DNA of 64,000 nt, taken from positions 48,412,806 through 48,476,805 of the forward strand of contig NC_134095.1 in assembly GCF_000715075.1 (NCBI RefSeq), in the 5' to 3' direction. Of the stretch, positions 11,021-22,337 are shown one piece after another. This stretch comes from Nicotiana tabacum (lineage: Eukaryota; Streptophyta; Magnoliopsida; Solanales; Solanaceae). The position numbers and the translations under genes are program-made. The notes beneath the pieces are model-generated. The model had not been told where the DNA came from. It saw nothing but the letters and a program-made list of their open reading frames with translations, and did no database searches. Each line of letters opens with the position of its first letter. Positions within the stretch are counted from its first letter, which is position 1.

Positions 11021-11029
11021 ATAGGAGGA
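11021..11029 (+). other. Polypurine tract of A
   Basis: ATAGGAGGA directly precedes the LTR start TGTGACG. It is short and broken by one T, but its place is fixed by the LTR start. Confidence 0.7.
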
Positions 11030-13667
11030 TGTGACGACTCGACCAGTCGTCTTAAGATACCCAGATCCCCTATTGACTGCTTTCCTCGAGTTTATTTATG
11101 CTATTTTGATTTGCTGGGATGTTCGATTTTGAGTTTCGGAGAGTTATGAGACACTTAGCCCCTAAATGATAGCTTAAGTGTTGGAAAGTTGTCCGTAGTC
11201 GAAACAGTGTGAAGATAGACTTGAAATGGAAATCTGATGGATTCGTTATCTCCGTTGGGTGATTTCGAGCTTTGGGGCGTGTTCGGATTGAGTTTTGGGG
11301 GTCCGTAGCTAATTTAAGCTTGAAATGCCGAAAGTTAAATTTTTGAAGTTTCCGATCCGATAGTGAGATTTTGATCCGAGGGTCGGAATGGAATTCCGAG
11401 AGTTGTAGTAGGTTCGTAGTGTCATTTGGGATGTGTGTGCAAAATTTCAGGTCATTCGGATGTGGTTTGGTTGGGTTTTTGATCAAAAGCAGAATTCGGA
11501 AGATTTTAGAAACTTAGGTTTGAATCCGATGTGTTTTGGTTGTTTTGAGGTTATTTGAAGTGTTTTGAAGATTGGTACAAGTTTGAATAGGATTTTAGGA
11601 TATGCTGATGCCTTTGGTTGAGGTCCCGGGGTCCTCAGGATGAATTTGGATGGTTGACGGAAGGATTTGGAGTTTGAAGTTTGTTGTAGCAGCTGGTATT
11701 CTGTCACAACCACACCTGCGGTTTGGGTTTCGCAGGTTTGGAGCCGCAGAAACAGCGGAGCCATCGCAGAAGCGGATCTGGGGAGGGTCTTCAGGTTCCG
11801 CAGATGCGGGAGGAATACCGCAGAAGCGGTGGCGCATCTGCGAAAGGGTAATTGTAGATGCGGTTTCTGGTAATTAAGTGAAAGTCGCAGGTGCGACCTT
11901 TGGTCCGCAAAAGTGGGATCGCAGATGCGGCCCAAGGCCGCAGATGCAAAAATGCTTAGGCAGATCATATAAATAGTTGCCTTCGCAAATTTGAGCAATT
12001 CTTTCACCATATTCATTCGGGTTTGAAGCTTTTGAGAGAGGATTTTGAGGAAAACAAAGGGGAATCACTTGGAGGTAACATCCTTGACTTCATAACTCGT
12101 TTTTATGTGATTAAAGACCTAATTAGTGGTGAAAAATTTGGGAAAAATGTATAATTAGGGCTTATGTTTAAGAGACCTTTAAATGAGGATTTGAGGTGTC
12201 ATTTGGACTCCGAATTCAGTGTTTTTATTATGTATAGACTAATGAGAGTACGAGGTTTCTGAAAATGTAAATTTCACCCGATTTCGAAACGTGGGCCCAA
12301 GGAGTATTTTGGTCATTTTACATAATTTCGCATATTAGCTTAGACTTTAATTGTAGAATTAGTTACTTGAAGCGTTATTTACATTATGCAATTGAATTGA
12401 ATAGAGTTGGGCCATACGGAGTCGAGTACTCGTGGCAAAGACATGGTATCGGGTTAATTTTGAGCTGGTTCGAGGTAAGTGGCTTGTCTAACCTTGTGTG
12501 GGGGACCTTCCCCTTAGGATATGATATATTTGATAATTGAAACGCCTTGTATGTGAGGTGACTAGCGCGTACTTGAGCTAATTGTTGAAAATTCGGTTTT
12601 TCCTTAAGTATTTCAATTGATTTCTTTTTCCTGTTTTATTCTACTTGCGTATTTAGCCTGTTGCTAGTTAAGGAAAGCATGTTTAGTTGACTTAATTGCC
12701 TATTTGCCTAAACTGCCTTAATTGCATTACATGAAGCATGTTAGGCTAGAATTAACTGTTTACTTGGTACGAAATTTAGCTTAATTGGGTATTCTTGTGT
12801 TTCTACTGTGTGTTTTTACTTTGGGACTACGGAACGACATCCCGGGAGATCCCCTGTACATATTTATGATCTGAACTGAGGTGTGGGATACAAAGAGATC
12901 CCTGGCATGTATATTGACGATAACAAGAGATCCTCGAGATACCAAGAAATCGCTAGCATATATTGAGGATACCAAGAGATCCTCGGGATACTAAGAGATC
13001 CCTAGCATATAATTAAGGATACCAAGAGATCCCTGGCTATCATCATGGTTATGAGTGGTATTTTCTGGTGTTTGCCTTTATTTTTGTTTCCATTATTGTA
13101 CTCTTATTAACCTGTATAAATACTGTAGATTTTCAATTGTACTGCTTACCTTATATTGTCATCTTTATATTTATTTAACCTCAGTAGGGCCCTGACCTTT
13201 CCTCTTCACTACCCAACCGAGGATAGGCTTGGCACTTACTGAGTATCACTGTGGTGTACTCATGCCCCTTCTGCGCATGTTTTTCATGTGCAGATCTAGG
13301 TACCACTACTCAGGCCTAGCATCCTTGAGGAGGCGACTACTCTAGAGACTTCGAGGTATTCCTGCTTTTAGTATTTAGCCCTTCTGTATTTTTTTGTTCT
13401 TATTAGACATTCCAAAGTTAGAGCTATGTAGTATTGATCTTAGCTTGTGATTTATGGGTTTTCGGGTCTTATATCTATGTATTGGATAGTGAGAGTTAAA
13501 CATGGTGTATGTCGAGTGGCACATTTAAACATTGTTACTACTTTATTACTGTTTTAAAATGTTTTACTTCCGCAAATTTTGGTTTTCTTTCGCAATTTAG
13601 GCTTACCTAGTCGTAGAGACTAAGTGTCGTCACGATAGTTCACGTAGGGCAAACCGGGGTCGTGACA
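11030..13667 (+). repeat. 3' LTR of A (2.64 kb)
   Basis: It starts TGTGACGACT and ends GGGGTCGTGACA. The first bases form a perfect stem GACGACT (11033-11039) / AGTCGTC (11045-11051) with a 5-base loop. A TATAAATA box is at 11968-11975. It directly abuts solo LTR E in opposite orientation, making a long inverted repeat. Confidence 0.9.
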
Positions 13668-16214
13668 TCTGTGAACCATCGTGACTGCACCTAGTCTTTA
13701 CGACTAGGTAAGCCTAAATTGCGGAAGTAAAACAATTTAAAACAGAAATAAGGTAATAACAGTGTTTAAATGAGCCGCTCGACATGCACCATATTTAAAT
13801 CTCAAAACCCATACCTAAATCCAAGACCCGGAAACCCACAAATCACAAGCTAAGCGATAAATAAGAAGCTCTAACTCTAGAAATGTCTAATAAAGGGAAA
13901 TACTTAAGGGCTACGCTATTACAGTAAGATAGAGAAGGACTCCTCGGTCTGCGGACGCGGCAGATATAGGTCGAAGTCTCTACAGAGCGCCTCGCCTCAA
14001 GGATAGTGAGTCTGAGCAGAGGTACCTGGATGTGCACATGAAAAATATGCACAAAAAGGGCATGAGTACACCACAGCGGTACTCAGTAAATGTTAAGCCT
14101 AACCTCAGTCGGGTAGTGACGAGGGAGGTTAGGGCCCTACTGAGGTTAAATAAATAATAAGATGACAAGATAAGATAAGCAGTACAATTGAGAATCTACA
14201 GTAATAATCTACATAGGATAATAAGAGTACAATAATGGAAACAGAGATGAAGGCAAACCACAAGGAAGTACCACTCATAACAAGGATGATAACCGGGGAT
14301 CTCTTGATATCCTGAGGATCTCTTAGTATCCTCAATATATGCTAGGGATCTCTTGGTATCTCGCACCTCAGTTCAGATCATAAATACGTACAGGGGATCT
14401 CCCGAGATGCCGTCCCGTAGTCCCAAATTAAAAACACACAACAGCAACACAAGAATACCCCATTAAGCTAAATTTCGTACCAAGTAAACAGTTAATTCTA
14501 GCCTAACATGCTTCACGTAATGCAATTAAGGTAGTTTAAGCAAATAGGCAATTAAGTCAACTAAACATGCTTTTCTAAACTAGCAATAGGTTAAATTCAC
14601 AAGTAGAATAAAACAGGAAAAAGAATTCAATTGAAATACTTAAGAAAAAAAAGGATTTTCAATAATAAGCTCAAGTACGCACTTGTCACCTCACGTACAA
14701 GGCATTTCAATTATCAAATATATCATACCCTAAGGGGAAGGTCCCCCACACAATGTTAGACAAGCCACTTACCTCGAACCAGCTCAAAATCAACCCGAAA
14801 ACCATACTCTTTCCACGAGTACTCGACTCCAATGGCCCAAATCTATTCAATTCAATTGCATAATTTAAATAACACTTCAAGTAACTAATTCTATAATTAA
14901 ATTCTAAGCAAATATGCAAAATTATGTAAAATGACCAAAACGCCCCTCGGACACACATCTCGGAATCGGGTAAAATTTATATTTCCAGAAACCTCACACT
15001 CTCACGAGTTCAGTCATGTCAAAAGTACCAAAATTGGACCTCAATTTGTCCCTCAAATAATCACTCAAAGGTCTCCAATTATACAAGCCCTAACCCCCCA
15101 ATTACCACTGATTTTCCTTAATTTTTCATGCGTAAATTGATAAAAATCATTCCAATAACGAGTTTAGGGACCAAAGGCCTTACCCCAATGAATTCCTCTG
15201 AAAATCCCTCTTGAAAAGTGCCCCCCAAGCTTCTTCCCATTTTGAAAAGAAGAAAAATGGCTAAATTTTGCGAAGGCAAGAATTTATATGTTCTGCCCAG
15301 CGATTTCCACATTTGCGGCCCTGGGACCGCATCTGCGATTCCGCTTCTGCGGAGCCAAGGTCGCATCTGCGACTTTTCATTAAAGGGCCAGCTTCCGCAT
15401 CTGCGACTCCCAATCCGCAGATGCGGTACCACTTCTGTGGTATTACCACCGCTTCTGCGGTTCCTCAAGAATGACCAAATTCTGCTTCTGCGGCGCTGCA
15501 CCTGCGAAACCCAAACCGCAGGTGCGGTTATAACAGAACCAGCAGCTGAAGCTGCAACTCTAACTCGAAAATCTTTCCGTCAACCATCCAAATTCATCCT
15601 GAGGCCTCCGGGACCTCAACCAAACATACCAACCAATCCTAAAACATCATTCAAACTTGTTCCAACCTTCGGAACGCTCAAAACAACATCAAAACACCTA
15701 CTTTTCATCGAATTCAAGCCTAAGAATTCCAAAAACTCTAAAAATATGTTTTCGATCAAAACGTCTATCAGAACTCATCCGAATGACCTGAAATTTTACA
15801 CACACGTCTCATCCAATAGTACAGAGCTACTCCAACTTTCGAAATTCCATTCCGACCCTCAGATCAAAATCTCACAATCTGACCGGAAACTTTAAAAATT
15901 CAACTTTCAGAATTTCAAGCCTAAATTAGCTTGCGGACCTCCAAATCACAATACGAACACGCCCCTAAGCCCAGAATCACCTAATGGAGCCAACAGAACC
16001 ATCGAATTTCCATTCCAAGGCCGTATTCACATTGTTCCGACTACGGTCAACTTTCCAACACTTAAGCTCTCATTTAGGGACTAAGTGTCCCCAAACTCCC
16101 AGAAACTCAAAATCGAACGTCCTGGCAAATCAAAATAGTAGAAATAAACTCGGAGAAAGAAGTTAATAAGGGATCGGGGCGTTAATTCTTAATACGACCG
16201 ACTGGGTCGTCATA
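13668..16214 (-). repeat. Solo LTR E, main part (A family, antisense)
   Basis: The reverse complement matches the A LTR along its length: end (CCTAGTCGTAAAGACTAGG near 13690), minisatellite, CG-palindrome cluster, TATA-like box and start (TATGACGACC at 16214). No internal region or second LTR adjoins it. GATAG (3653-3657) and GATGG (16215-16219) are its target duplication in H. A solo LTR forms when an element's two LTRs recombine. Element A later inserted 26 bases from its end. The 225-aa ORF at 15218-15895 lies within this LTR and shows no recognisable domain. Confidence 0.88.
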
Positions 16215-17913
16215 GATGGAAACCTTGGTGCATTTTATCATCGGTCCTTGGACAACGTCTACTCCTCGGATAATCATATTAATCATATGTTAGGGTTCTT
16301 CTTGATAGACCTGCTTGTTGGAGCCCCTGTTCTTGAAATGGTTTTTTGTCTACTCGCTTACCAATTCTCGAAGGTGCCCATTATTGAATAAATGAGCCAC
16401 TTCTTCCCTTAACTGTCGACAATCCTCAGTTCTATGACTGTGAGTACCGTGATATTTGCATATCAAGTTGTGATCCCTCTGTGTCGGATCGGATGAAGTG
16501 GTCTCGGCCATTTGGTCTCCTTTGTGTGCTTGATGGCTGACACTATACTCGCTACATCTACGTTAAAGTTATACTCTAACAGCCTGAGGGCATCTCTAAC
16601 TCCGGGTGATCTATCGAACCATTTTTATACACTAACACTCGATTGCTTGGACCCTGATCATTTCTTCTGTTGTCCCTACTCTTTTAGACTTGTCGTTCAT
16701 TCTACTGGGGTAAATCGAACCCGAGGGGATCCTTAGCTGGTCTTCCTCGACTCTAATCTTTGATTGATACCTGTTATGGACAACGACCCAAGTAACCGTT
16801 GGATATTCTACCAATTTTTTTCCAGTTGTTTAGATGCAACCGAACTTCGAGGGTTGAGTCCTTGAGTAAATGCTTGAACAACCCAATCATATGCAACCGA
16901 TGGCAGGTCGATTTGTTCCATTTGGAATCTCGACACGAACTCCCTAAGCATCTCGTTATCCCTCTATTTTACTTTGAACAAGTTTGATTTCCTCATGTCA
17001 ACTTTAATAGATCCACCGTGAGATTTAACAAAGGCATCTGCAAGCATAGGAAACTAATCAATAGAGTTTGGAGGTAAATTATGATACCATATAATTGCTC
17101 CCAATGATAGGGTTTCCCCGAATTTCTCCAGTAATAGCGAATCGATATCGTCATCCTCGAGGTCGTTGCCTTTTATTGCACATGTGTAAGAGGACACATG
17201 TTTATTGGATCTATTATCCTATTGTATTTGGGAATATCAGGCATTCGAAACATTTTCAGAATCGACTTCGGTGTCGTGCTCGAAGGGGAAAGACTTATGA
17301 ATACACTTTTTGGAATTTGGTCTTTTCACGATCGAAGGTGCCCCCAGGATCTGATCGACCCTCGAGTTGTGAGTTTCCATTTTCTTATCGTTTTCCTCTA
17401 TCTTCTTTTCGTCGGGTTCTACCCGTTTTGTCAGTGCCTCGAGCATTTTCATAACCTCAAAAATTTCTTTGGGTCCGTACCCATTTGATTCTGTGGCAAT
17501 TCGTTCTTCCCTCCGAGTATCTTCTCCAACCCGTTCGGGTTCAACCATGTTATGTGCGTGATTTTGACTCTATAGTTGTGCTATGGCAACTTTTTGAGCT
17601 TGCAACATCTTGAAGATCAAATGTAAGGTAACTCCATCGCCACCCCCCTACGGGTGCCTCACAAATCGATTGTCGAGGTGCCTCGTAAATACTGTTATTA
17701 GGATCAGTCGGTAGGTTGATATTGACAACAACCTGTGAATTGGCATCAATTGGATCAGCCATTAGAACACCTTTAGGGTCGATAGAGGGTACGTTGTTGC
17801 TTGGCACCCCGTTGTTATGTTCACCATGGTGGCCTGATTCGGTGTCAATACTCAAGTGAGCAGATTGAGAATCTGACATATTAAATAGTCCTGCAATCGA
17901 ACTTCAAAGAATA
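16215..17913 (-). pseudogene. gag: gag and leader of element H (antisense)
   Basis: The ATG at 17879 (minus) starts M-S-D-S-Q-S-A-H-L. A linker comes next, then a charged segment (E-A-L-T-K-R-V at about 17430), then the retrotransposon gag domain (F-P-F-E-H-D leading to matrix-like helices, A-V-Q-A-F region near 16880, V-H-N-R-Y-Q-S-K-I near 16750). It ends near G-H-R-T-E-D-C-R-Q-L at about 16400-16440. This order is typical of Tat-type gypsy elements rather than the chromoviruses A, B and D. Several stops and shifts break it. 17880-17913 is leader; the other side of the leader is at 50028 after element B. E interrupts the element at 16215. Confidence 0.8.
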
Positions 17914-20502
17914 TGTAACGACTCGGCCAGTCGTTTTGAGAGTTATAGCCTCGTTCCCCCATTTTCTGCTTCTTTTGTGTTCTTCAGCTATATTTTGACT
18001 TACTGAGTTAGTTGGTTCGGGTCCGGAGTGGTTTTGGAGTAAATTAAGATACTTACTCTCTTTTATGAAGGCTTAAGGTGAAAAAGTTGATCGGATGTTG
18101 ACTTATGAGTAAACGACCTCGGATTAGAATTTTGATGGTTCCGTTAGCTTTGTTAGGTGATTTTGGACTTAGGAGTGCATCAAGAATGTGATTTGGAGGT
18201 CCGTGGTAGAATTAGGCATGAATTCGCAAAAGTTGGAATTTGGCAATTTTGACCGGCAATGGAAATTTTGATATCGGGGTAGGAATGGAATTTTGAAAGT
18301 TGTAGTAGGTTTGTGGTGTCATTTATGACTTGTGTACAAAATTTGAGGTCATTGGGACGTGATTTGATTAGTTTCGGCATCATTTGTAGAATTTAAATAT
18401 TTAGAAGTACTTAGGCTTGAATCTGAGGGTGGTTTGATGTTTTGACGTTGTTTTAAGTGATTCGAAGGTCCGACTAAGTTTGAATGATGTTATGGGATGT
18501 GTTGGTATGTTTGGTTGAGGTCCCAAGGGCCTCGGGTGAGTTTCGGGTGGTTAACGGATCAATTTTTGGCTTAAGAAGTTGGCAGACTTTCTATTGTGAT
18601 GTTGCAGAGATTTCCTTCATCACGTTCGCGAGTAGGATCTCGCGTTCGCGTAAGGCATTTGAGAAGGGCAGCTGGGTTGTACTTCGCATTTGTGAAGTAC
18701 TTCCCGCGTTCGCAAAGGTGTAGGACAGTAAGGCTATACGCTCGTGACCAGGTCATCGCATTCGCATAGAGTCAGCGGTCATTGGAGCTTCAGGCATTTA
18801 AGCCTAGATGTTTACGAGAGGAGTTCTGCGTTCACGTAGGGTCAACCAGTGTAGGCTTCGCGTTCACAAGAGGGTCCTCGCGTTCGCAAAGGAGGAATTT
18901 CCGGTCAGAGGCAGTTTGTGCTTCGCGAACACAAGAGCACTACCGCGTTCACGAAGAGGGGTATGTGGGCAGATAGTGTTATATTCAAAATCGAGATTTT
19001 GAGTCCATTTTTCATATTTTGAGCTAGAGACCATGGATTTGGGCGACTTTTGAAGGCATTTTCAAGGGGTTAATTAGGGTAAGTGTTCTTCATTTGATTT
19101 TGGTTAAATTCCAAGATTGTACCTTGATTTCTATCATCGAAATTGGGAATTGGGGTGAAACTTTTGCGGGGGGGGGGGGGGGAGGGGAGGAGGGGTAGAA
19201 TGCAAGAGTTTTTGAGGAAGTAATTTGGGGATTTGAAGGACCAAATAAGGTCGGAATTGGATGAAATTGATATGGGTAGACTCGTGAGTGAATGGGTTTT
19301 CATGTTTTGTAATTTTTGTCGAATTTAGAGATGTGGGCCCTAGGGCCGGGTTTGAGCCGATTTAGGGTTCTTGGTCTAATTTGGTAGTTTTTCTTATGGA
19401 AATTATTCCTTTAGCATATATTGATGGTATTGTACTGATTATGAATAGATTCGGAGCATTTAGAGACCGAGTCGAGGGGCAAGAGCATCACCGAGTAGAG
19501 ATTTGATCGGTTTGAGGTAAGTAACGATCGTAAATCTAGTCTTAAGAGTATGAAACCCCGGATTTTTGTGTCATGTGACTATTTTGAGATGACGCACATG
19601 CTAGGTGACGGGCTTGTGGGCGTGCACCGTTGGGCATTGTGACTTGGTCTATCCTATATCTACTATAAAGTTGAATATTTTGTTAAAACTACATGATTCT
19701 TACGTGTTTTAGAAAGAATTTCTGTAAATCAGGCTGGATGCCATATTTAGGCCTTATGCAGTGTTGTTTGGACCCTTAGAGGTCTTTTGTTGCTATCCTC
19801 TCATTGTTTCGATTGAAAATCTATACTCAGTCATGTTTATACTTATTTACTTCATAACCCAGTCTCTATTACTCTGTTTTGATGCATTATATAAATGTTG
19901 TTTGGGCTGAATACCTTGTTTTTCTGAGAGTCCGTGAGACTGGAGAGTGATGACTGAGTGAGGCCGAGAGCCTGATTATGAGTAACAGTTATGAGATCGG
20001 GTTGCACGCCGCAGCATGTGTTATTGATTTATGACTGATTGTGGTCGTTATCCTGATTGATTTATGCCATGATTGGCTTGTTATAGCGCTTGGACTGAAG
20101 GAGCCCCTCCGGAGTCTGCACACCCCCCAGTGAACGCAAGTACCTACTGAGTGCGAGTGCCGACTGCTGGGTGACTGGGAGGAATGAGTGATGGTGAGAT
20201 TTTTCCGAGGGGCTGTATATGAGCGTGGTGAGGTTTGTCCGAGGGGCTGTATATAAGTGATGTTTGCCGAGGGGCTGTTTATGATTTCACCATTTTTCTT
20301 CAACTTTGCATTAAGCCTTTGTTGAAACCTATTGAAAGATATTTTTAAAATGATTTCACTGGAACTGGATTGAAACAAGCTGATTTGATTCAAACTATAG
20401 TTTTAAAAGCGTACCGTATTTTACTAAATTTCTGTGATATGAACTTTAGTTGCATTACTGCTGGTCACTACTTCTCAGCCTTTATTTACTGTTGTTACTT
20501 AC
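17914..20502 (+). repeat. 5' LTR of B, first part
   Basis: It starts TGTAACGACT with a perfect stem AACGACT (17917-17923) / AGTCGTT (17929-17935) and a 5-base loop. It aligns to 47132-49605. Inside are CGCGTTCGCG-type words (about 18610-18960), a 15-base G run (19168-19182) and three copies of a ~34-base CCGAGGGGCTGTATATGAG unit (about 20190-20285; two copies in the 3' LTR). It is cut by C; CTTAC at 20498-20502 is C's left target duplication. Confidence 0.9.
18600..18965. promoter_or_regulatory. CG-word cluster in B LTR
   Basis: Repeated GCGTTCGCG, CGCGTTCGC and TTCGCGAAC words occur, including the inverted repeat CGCG-TT-CGCG at 18641-18650. The matching 3' LTR region (about 47830-48110) keeps fewer intact words. 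It occupies a place in the LTR like that of the palindrome cluster in A. Regulatory use is inferred. Confidence 0.4.
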
Positions 20503-22243
20503 TATTGATATCCAATTTTTCCCTCATATATTTCAAAATGCATACATACTTTCAAAATAGTACATGAGTATCAACCAGTATTTTTTCATAATTTTCTGTA
20601 TTTCTAAAAGGATTTTAATTAATTTATTTCAACATTTTATTATATAAGTAATTACTAATTGCAAAACAAATAATTTTATAATAATTTTATTTGTTTAATT
20701 TTATAATTTATATTTATACCGAGCTTTGATTATTTCACAAATAGCCATATCTACATGTTAGGGTTATAATTGCAATAACTTTGCAATAATAACTCATGTG
20801 TGCATAATTACCTTATTTCACAAGAAAATAACATTTTATATTTTTATAATGCTAAGTAATTATTTTAAATCATCTTCATGCATAAAAATTATTTTTATCA
20901 TATAATTAGCTATTTTTACAAATTATTTTATTAATAAATTGGGTATTTAACAAATAGCCCCTTTTATTAAGTTTAAATTTGGATCCCCCGGCCCAATTCA
21001 AATTAAACCTTAGTCCAATCCGCCCTAGGCCAAATTAAATAACCCCTGGCCGACCCAGAACCTCCTCTAATCGTGGCTGTTGATCTATGAGATCATCGGT
21101 CCACGTTACCCCTTTCCTTTTTTTAATTCAACGACCCCCAAACCCTACCCATTCTCTCCAATTGTGCCGCCTCTGAATCCTCTTCTCCTCTCTTCTCTCT
21201 TAGACAAAACCCTAACTCTAGCCGCCGTCACCGAAAAACTACTCGTTCCATGGAGTTCCTCTGTTGATTCAAGCCCCTACCGGCCTTTTACCTCTTCTGG
21301 TTGTTCGATTTTGTTGTTATATGAAGGAATCTCGAAGAGATTCAACCCATATTTAATCAAAACCTTTTTACGAACCTACCTATGGTCATCTCCGTTTGTG
21401 AGTACTATTATCTTCGTGTTTATGGCTCGAATCTATGGTTCTAAACCAGATTTTTTCCATCTTTATCATTATTTTAAAACCCTAGTCTCTTGCTACTTGA
21501 ATTTGTTCATATCCTTGTAGATCTGATACAATTTTAAGTTTATTTGTTATTTCTCTTTAAAAACTTTTTGTGTTTTCTTATTATTAACTGATTTTTGTCT
21601 TCTCTAAAGCTAGGGTTTCATCTCTTTAAGTTTCTGAAAAAATACTAATTTTTTTAGTGTTTATCCCTAATTTTCTTTACTTGTTCGATTGATTCTCATG
21701 ACTATATTCTAAACCCTAGGGTTTTGATCTCTATCGGTTTTTCTGTGAAAATGCTTAGACATTTAAATGCTTTCAACTATGGTTTTCTTCTTTACTATTT
21801 CGACCGATGCTTTTGAGCTTCATCTCTATGCCTTTGACATATCCTAGGGTTTTGATTCTATGACTACTTAACCTGTTGTCTTTTGTCCGTTACCTTTAAC
21901 TCTGTCAATTAAGCTATAACTGATTTACTTACCTAAATTAGGGTTTGAATTTTGTACCCATATTTCCTTAATTAAGTTTTACTTGTTCTTACCCTATTTA
22001 TGTATCCGTATTATTTGCTTGATTGTGTGTTTTGATTCCTAATTGATTGCGGAAATTATTTCCTACCTTATAAACCTTGCTCTTTTTTATGGATTGATTC
22101 CGTGTGAAATTTCTCCTTAAGTTATGTGATACTTATTTGATTTTGTCCTCTTAATTGATTCCTGACTGATTGCTAATTGATTTTTGATACCTTATGTATG
22201 TGTGATTGATTCATTACCTTATGTGACCTACCCTATTGCATGC

Positions 22244-22250
22244 TATAAAA
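22244..22250 (+). promoter_or_regulatory. Candidate TATA box in C LTR
   Basis: TATAAAA, 1.74 kb into the LTR, followed by a CA-rich stretch typical of a leader. Confidence 0.5.
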
Positions 22251-22311
22251 CCCTTCTTGTTTTGATTTTACAAGAGAGACTCAAACACTTACACAAACAC
22301 ACTCAGAAAGA

Positions 22312-22337
22312 AACACACACACATACACACACACACA
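22312..22337. repeat. (CA)n microsatellite
   Basis: A CA dinucleotide run interrupted once by CATA, inside the C 5' LTR. Confidence 0.85.

Larger units (their letters stand above)
9700..11034 (+). pseudogene. pol: Integrase with GPY/F region and chromodomain of A
   Basis: An HHCC zinc region (S-I-H-P-G, Q-H-Y-W-W, R-C-L-N-C) is interrupted by a one-base shift near 9822. From about 9830 to 11034 one frame continues, broken only by TAG at 10210, 10297, 10339 and 10510. The integrase core shows I-T-M-D-F, I-S-D-K-G-T and F-E-R-T-I, consistent with the D,D-35-E acids. Next come G-P-F-E-I, H-P-V-F-H-V-S-M-L and a chromodomain (about 10830-10970: V-I-L-D-R-Q-V, I-K-V-R-W-R-G, A-T-W-D-T-E). Chromodomains in this clade guide insertion to heterochromatin. 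The frame ends with F-E-D-E-R and a TGA at 11032-11034, inside the first bases of the 3' LTR. Confidence 0.88.
3684..13667 (+). mobile_element. Element A: complete, inactive Tekay-type chromovirus
   Basis: Length is 9,984 bp, made of a 5' LTR (3684-6299), internal region (6300-11029) and 3' LTR (11030-13667). The initiator-Met-type primer site, gag, protease, RT, RNase H, integrase, chromodomain and polypurine tract are in the Ty3/gypsy order. The C-terminal chromodomain and Met primer place it in the Tekay/Del chromoviruses. It entered solo LTR E, of its own family, in opposite orientation; the target duplication TCCAT/TCTGT differs by two transitions. Comparing about 150 bases from the start of both LTRs by eye gave about 16 differences, so the insertion is old. 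No frame is intact. Confidence 0.9.

Noticed and set aside
15218..15895. A 225-aa open frame
   Set aside because: It lies wholly in antisense solo LTR E, over the CG-palindrome cluster, and the other A-family LTRs do not keep it open. No known domain.
16500..17500. Plus-strand open frames of 60-119 aa in this stretch
   Set aside because: They are antisense shadows of the H gag, which is recognisable on the minus strand.
17914..20502. Reading this as a solo LTR
   Set aside because: The missing end resumes at 41744 after element C, followed by primer site, genes and a second LTR with matching target duplication.
21080..21520. A 146-aa open frame in the C 5' LTR
   Set aside because: It lies 1.2 kb upstream of the candidate TATA box, has no domain, and the matching part of the 3' LTR is deleted, so conservation cannot be tested.
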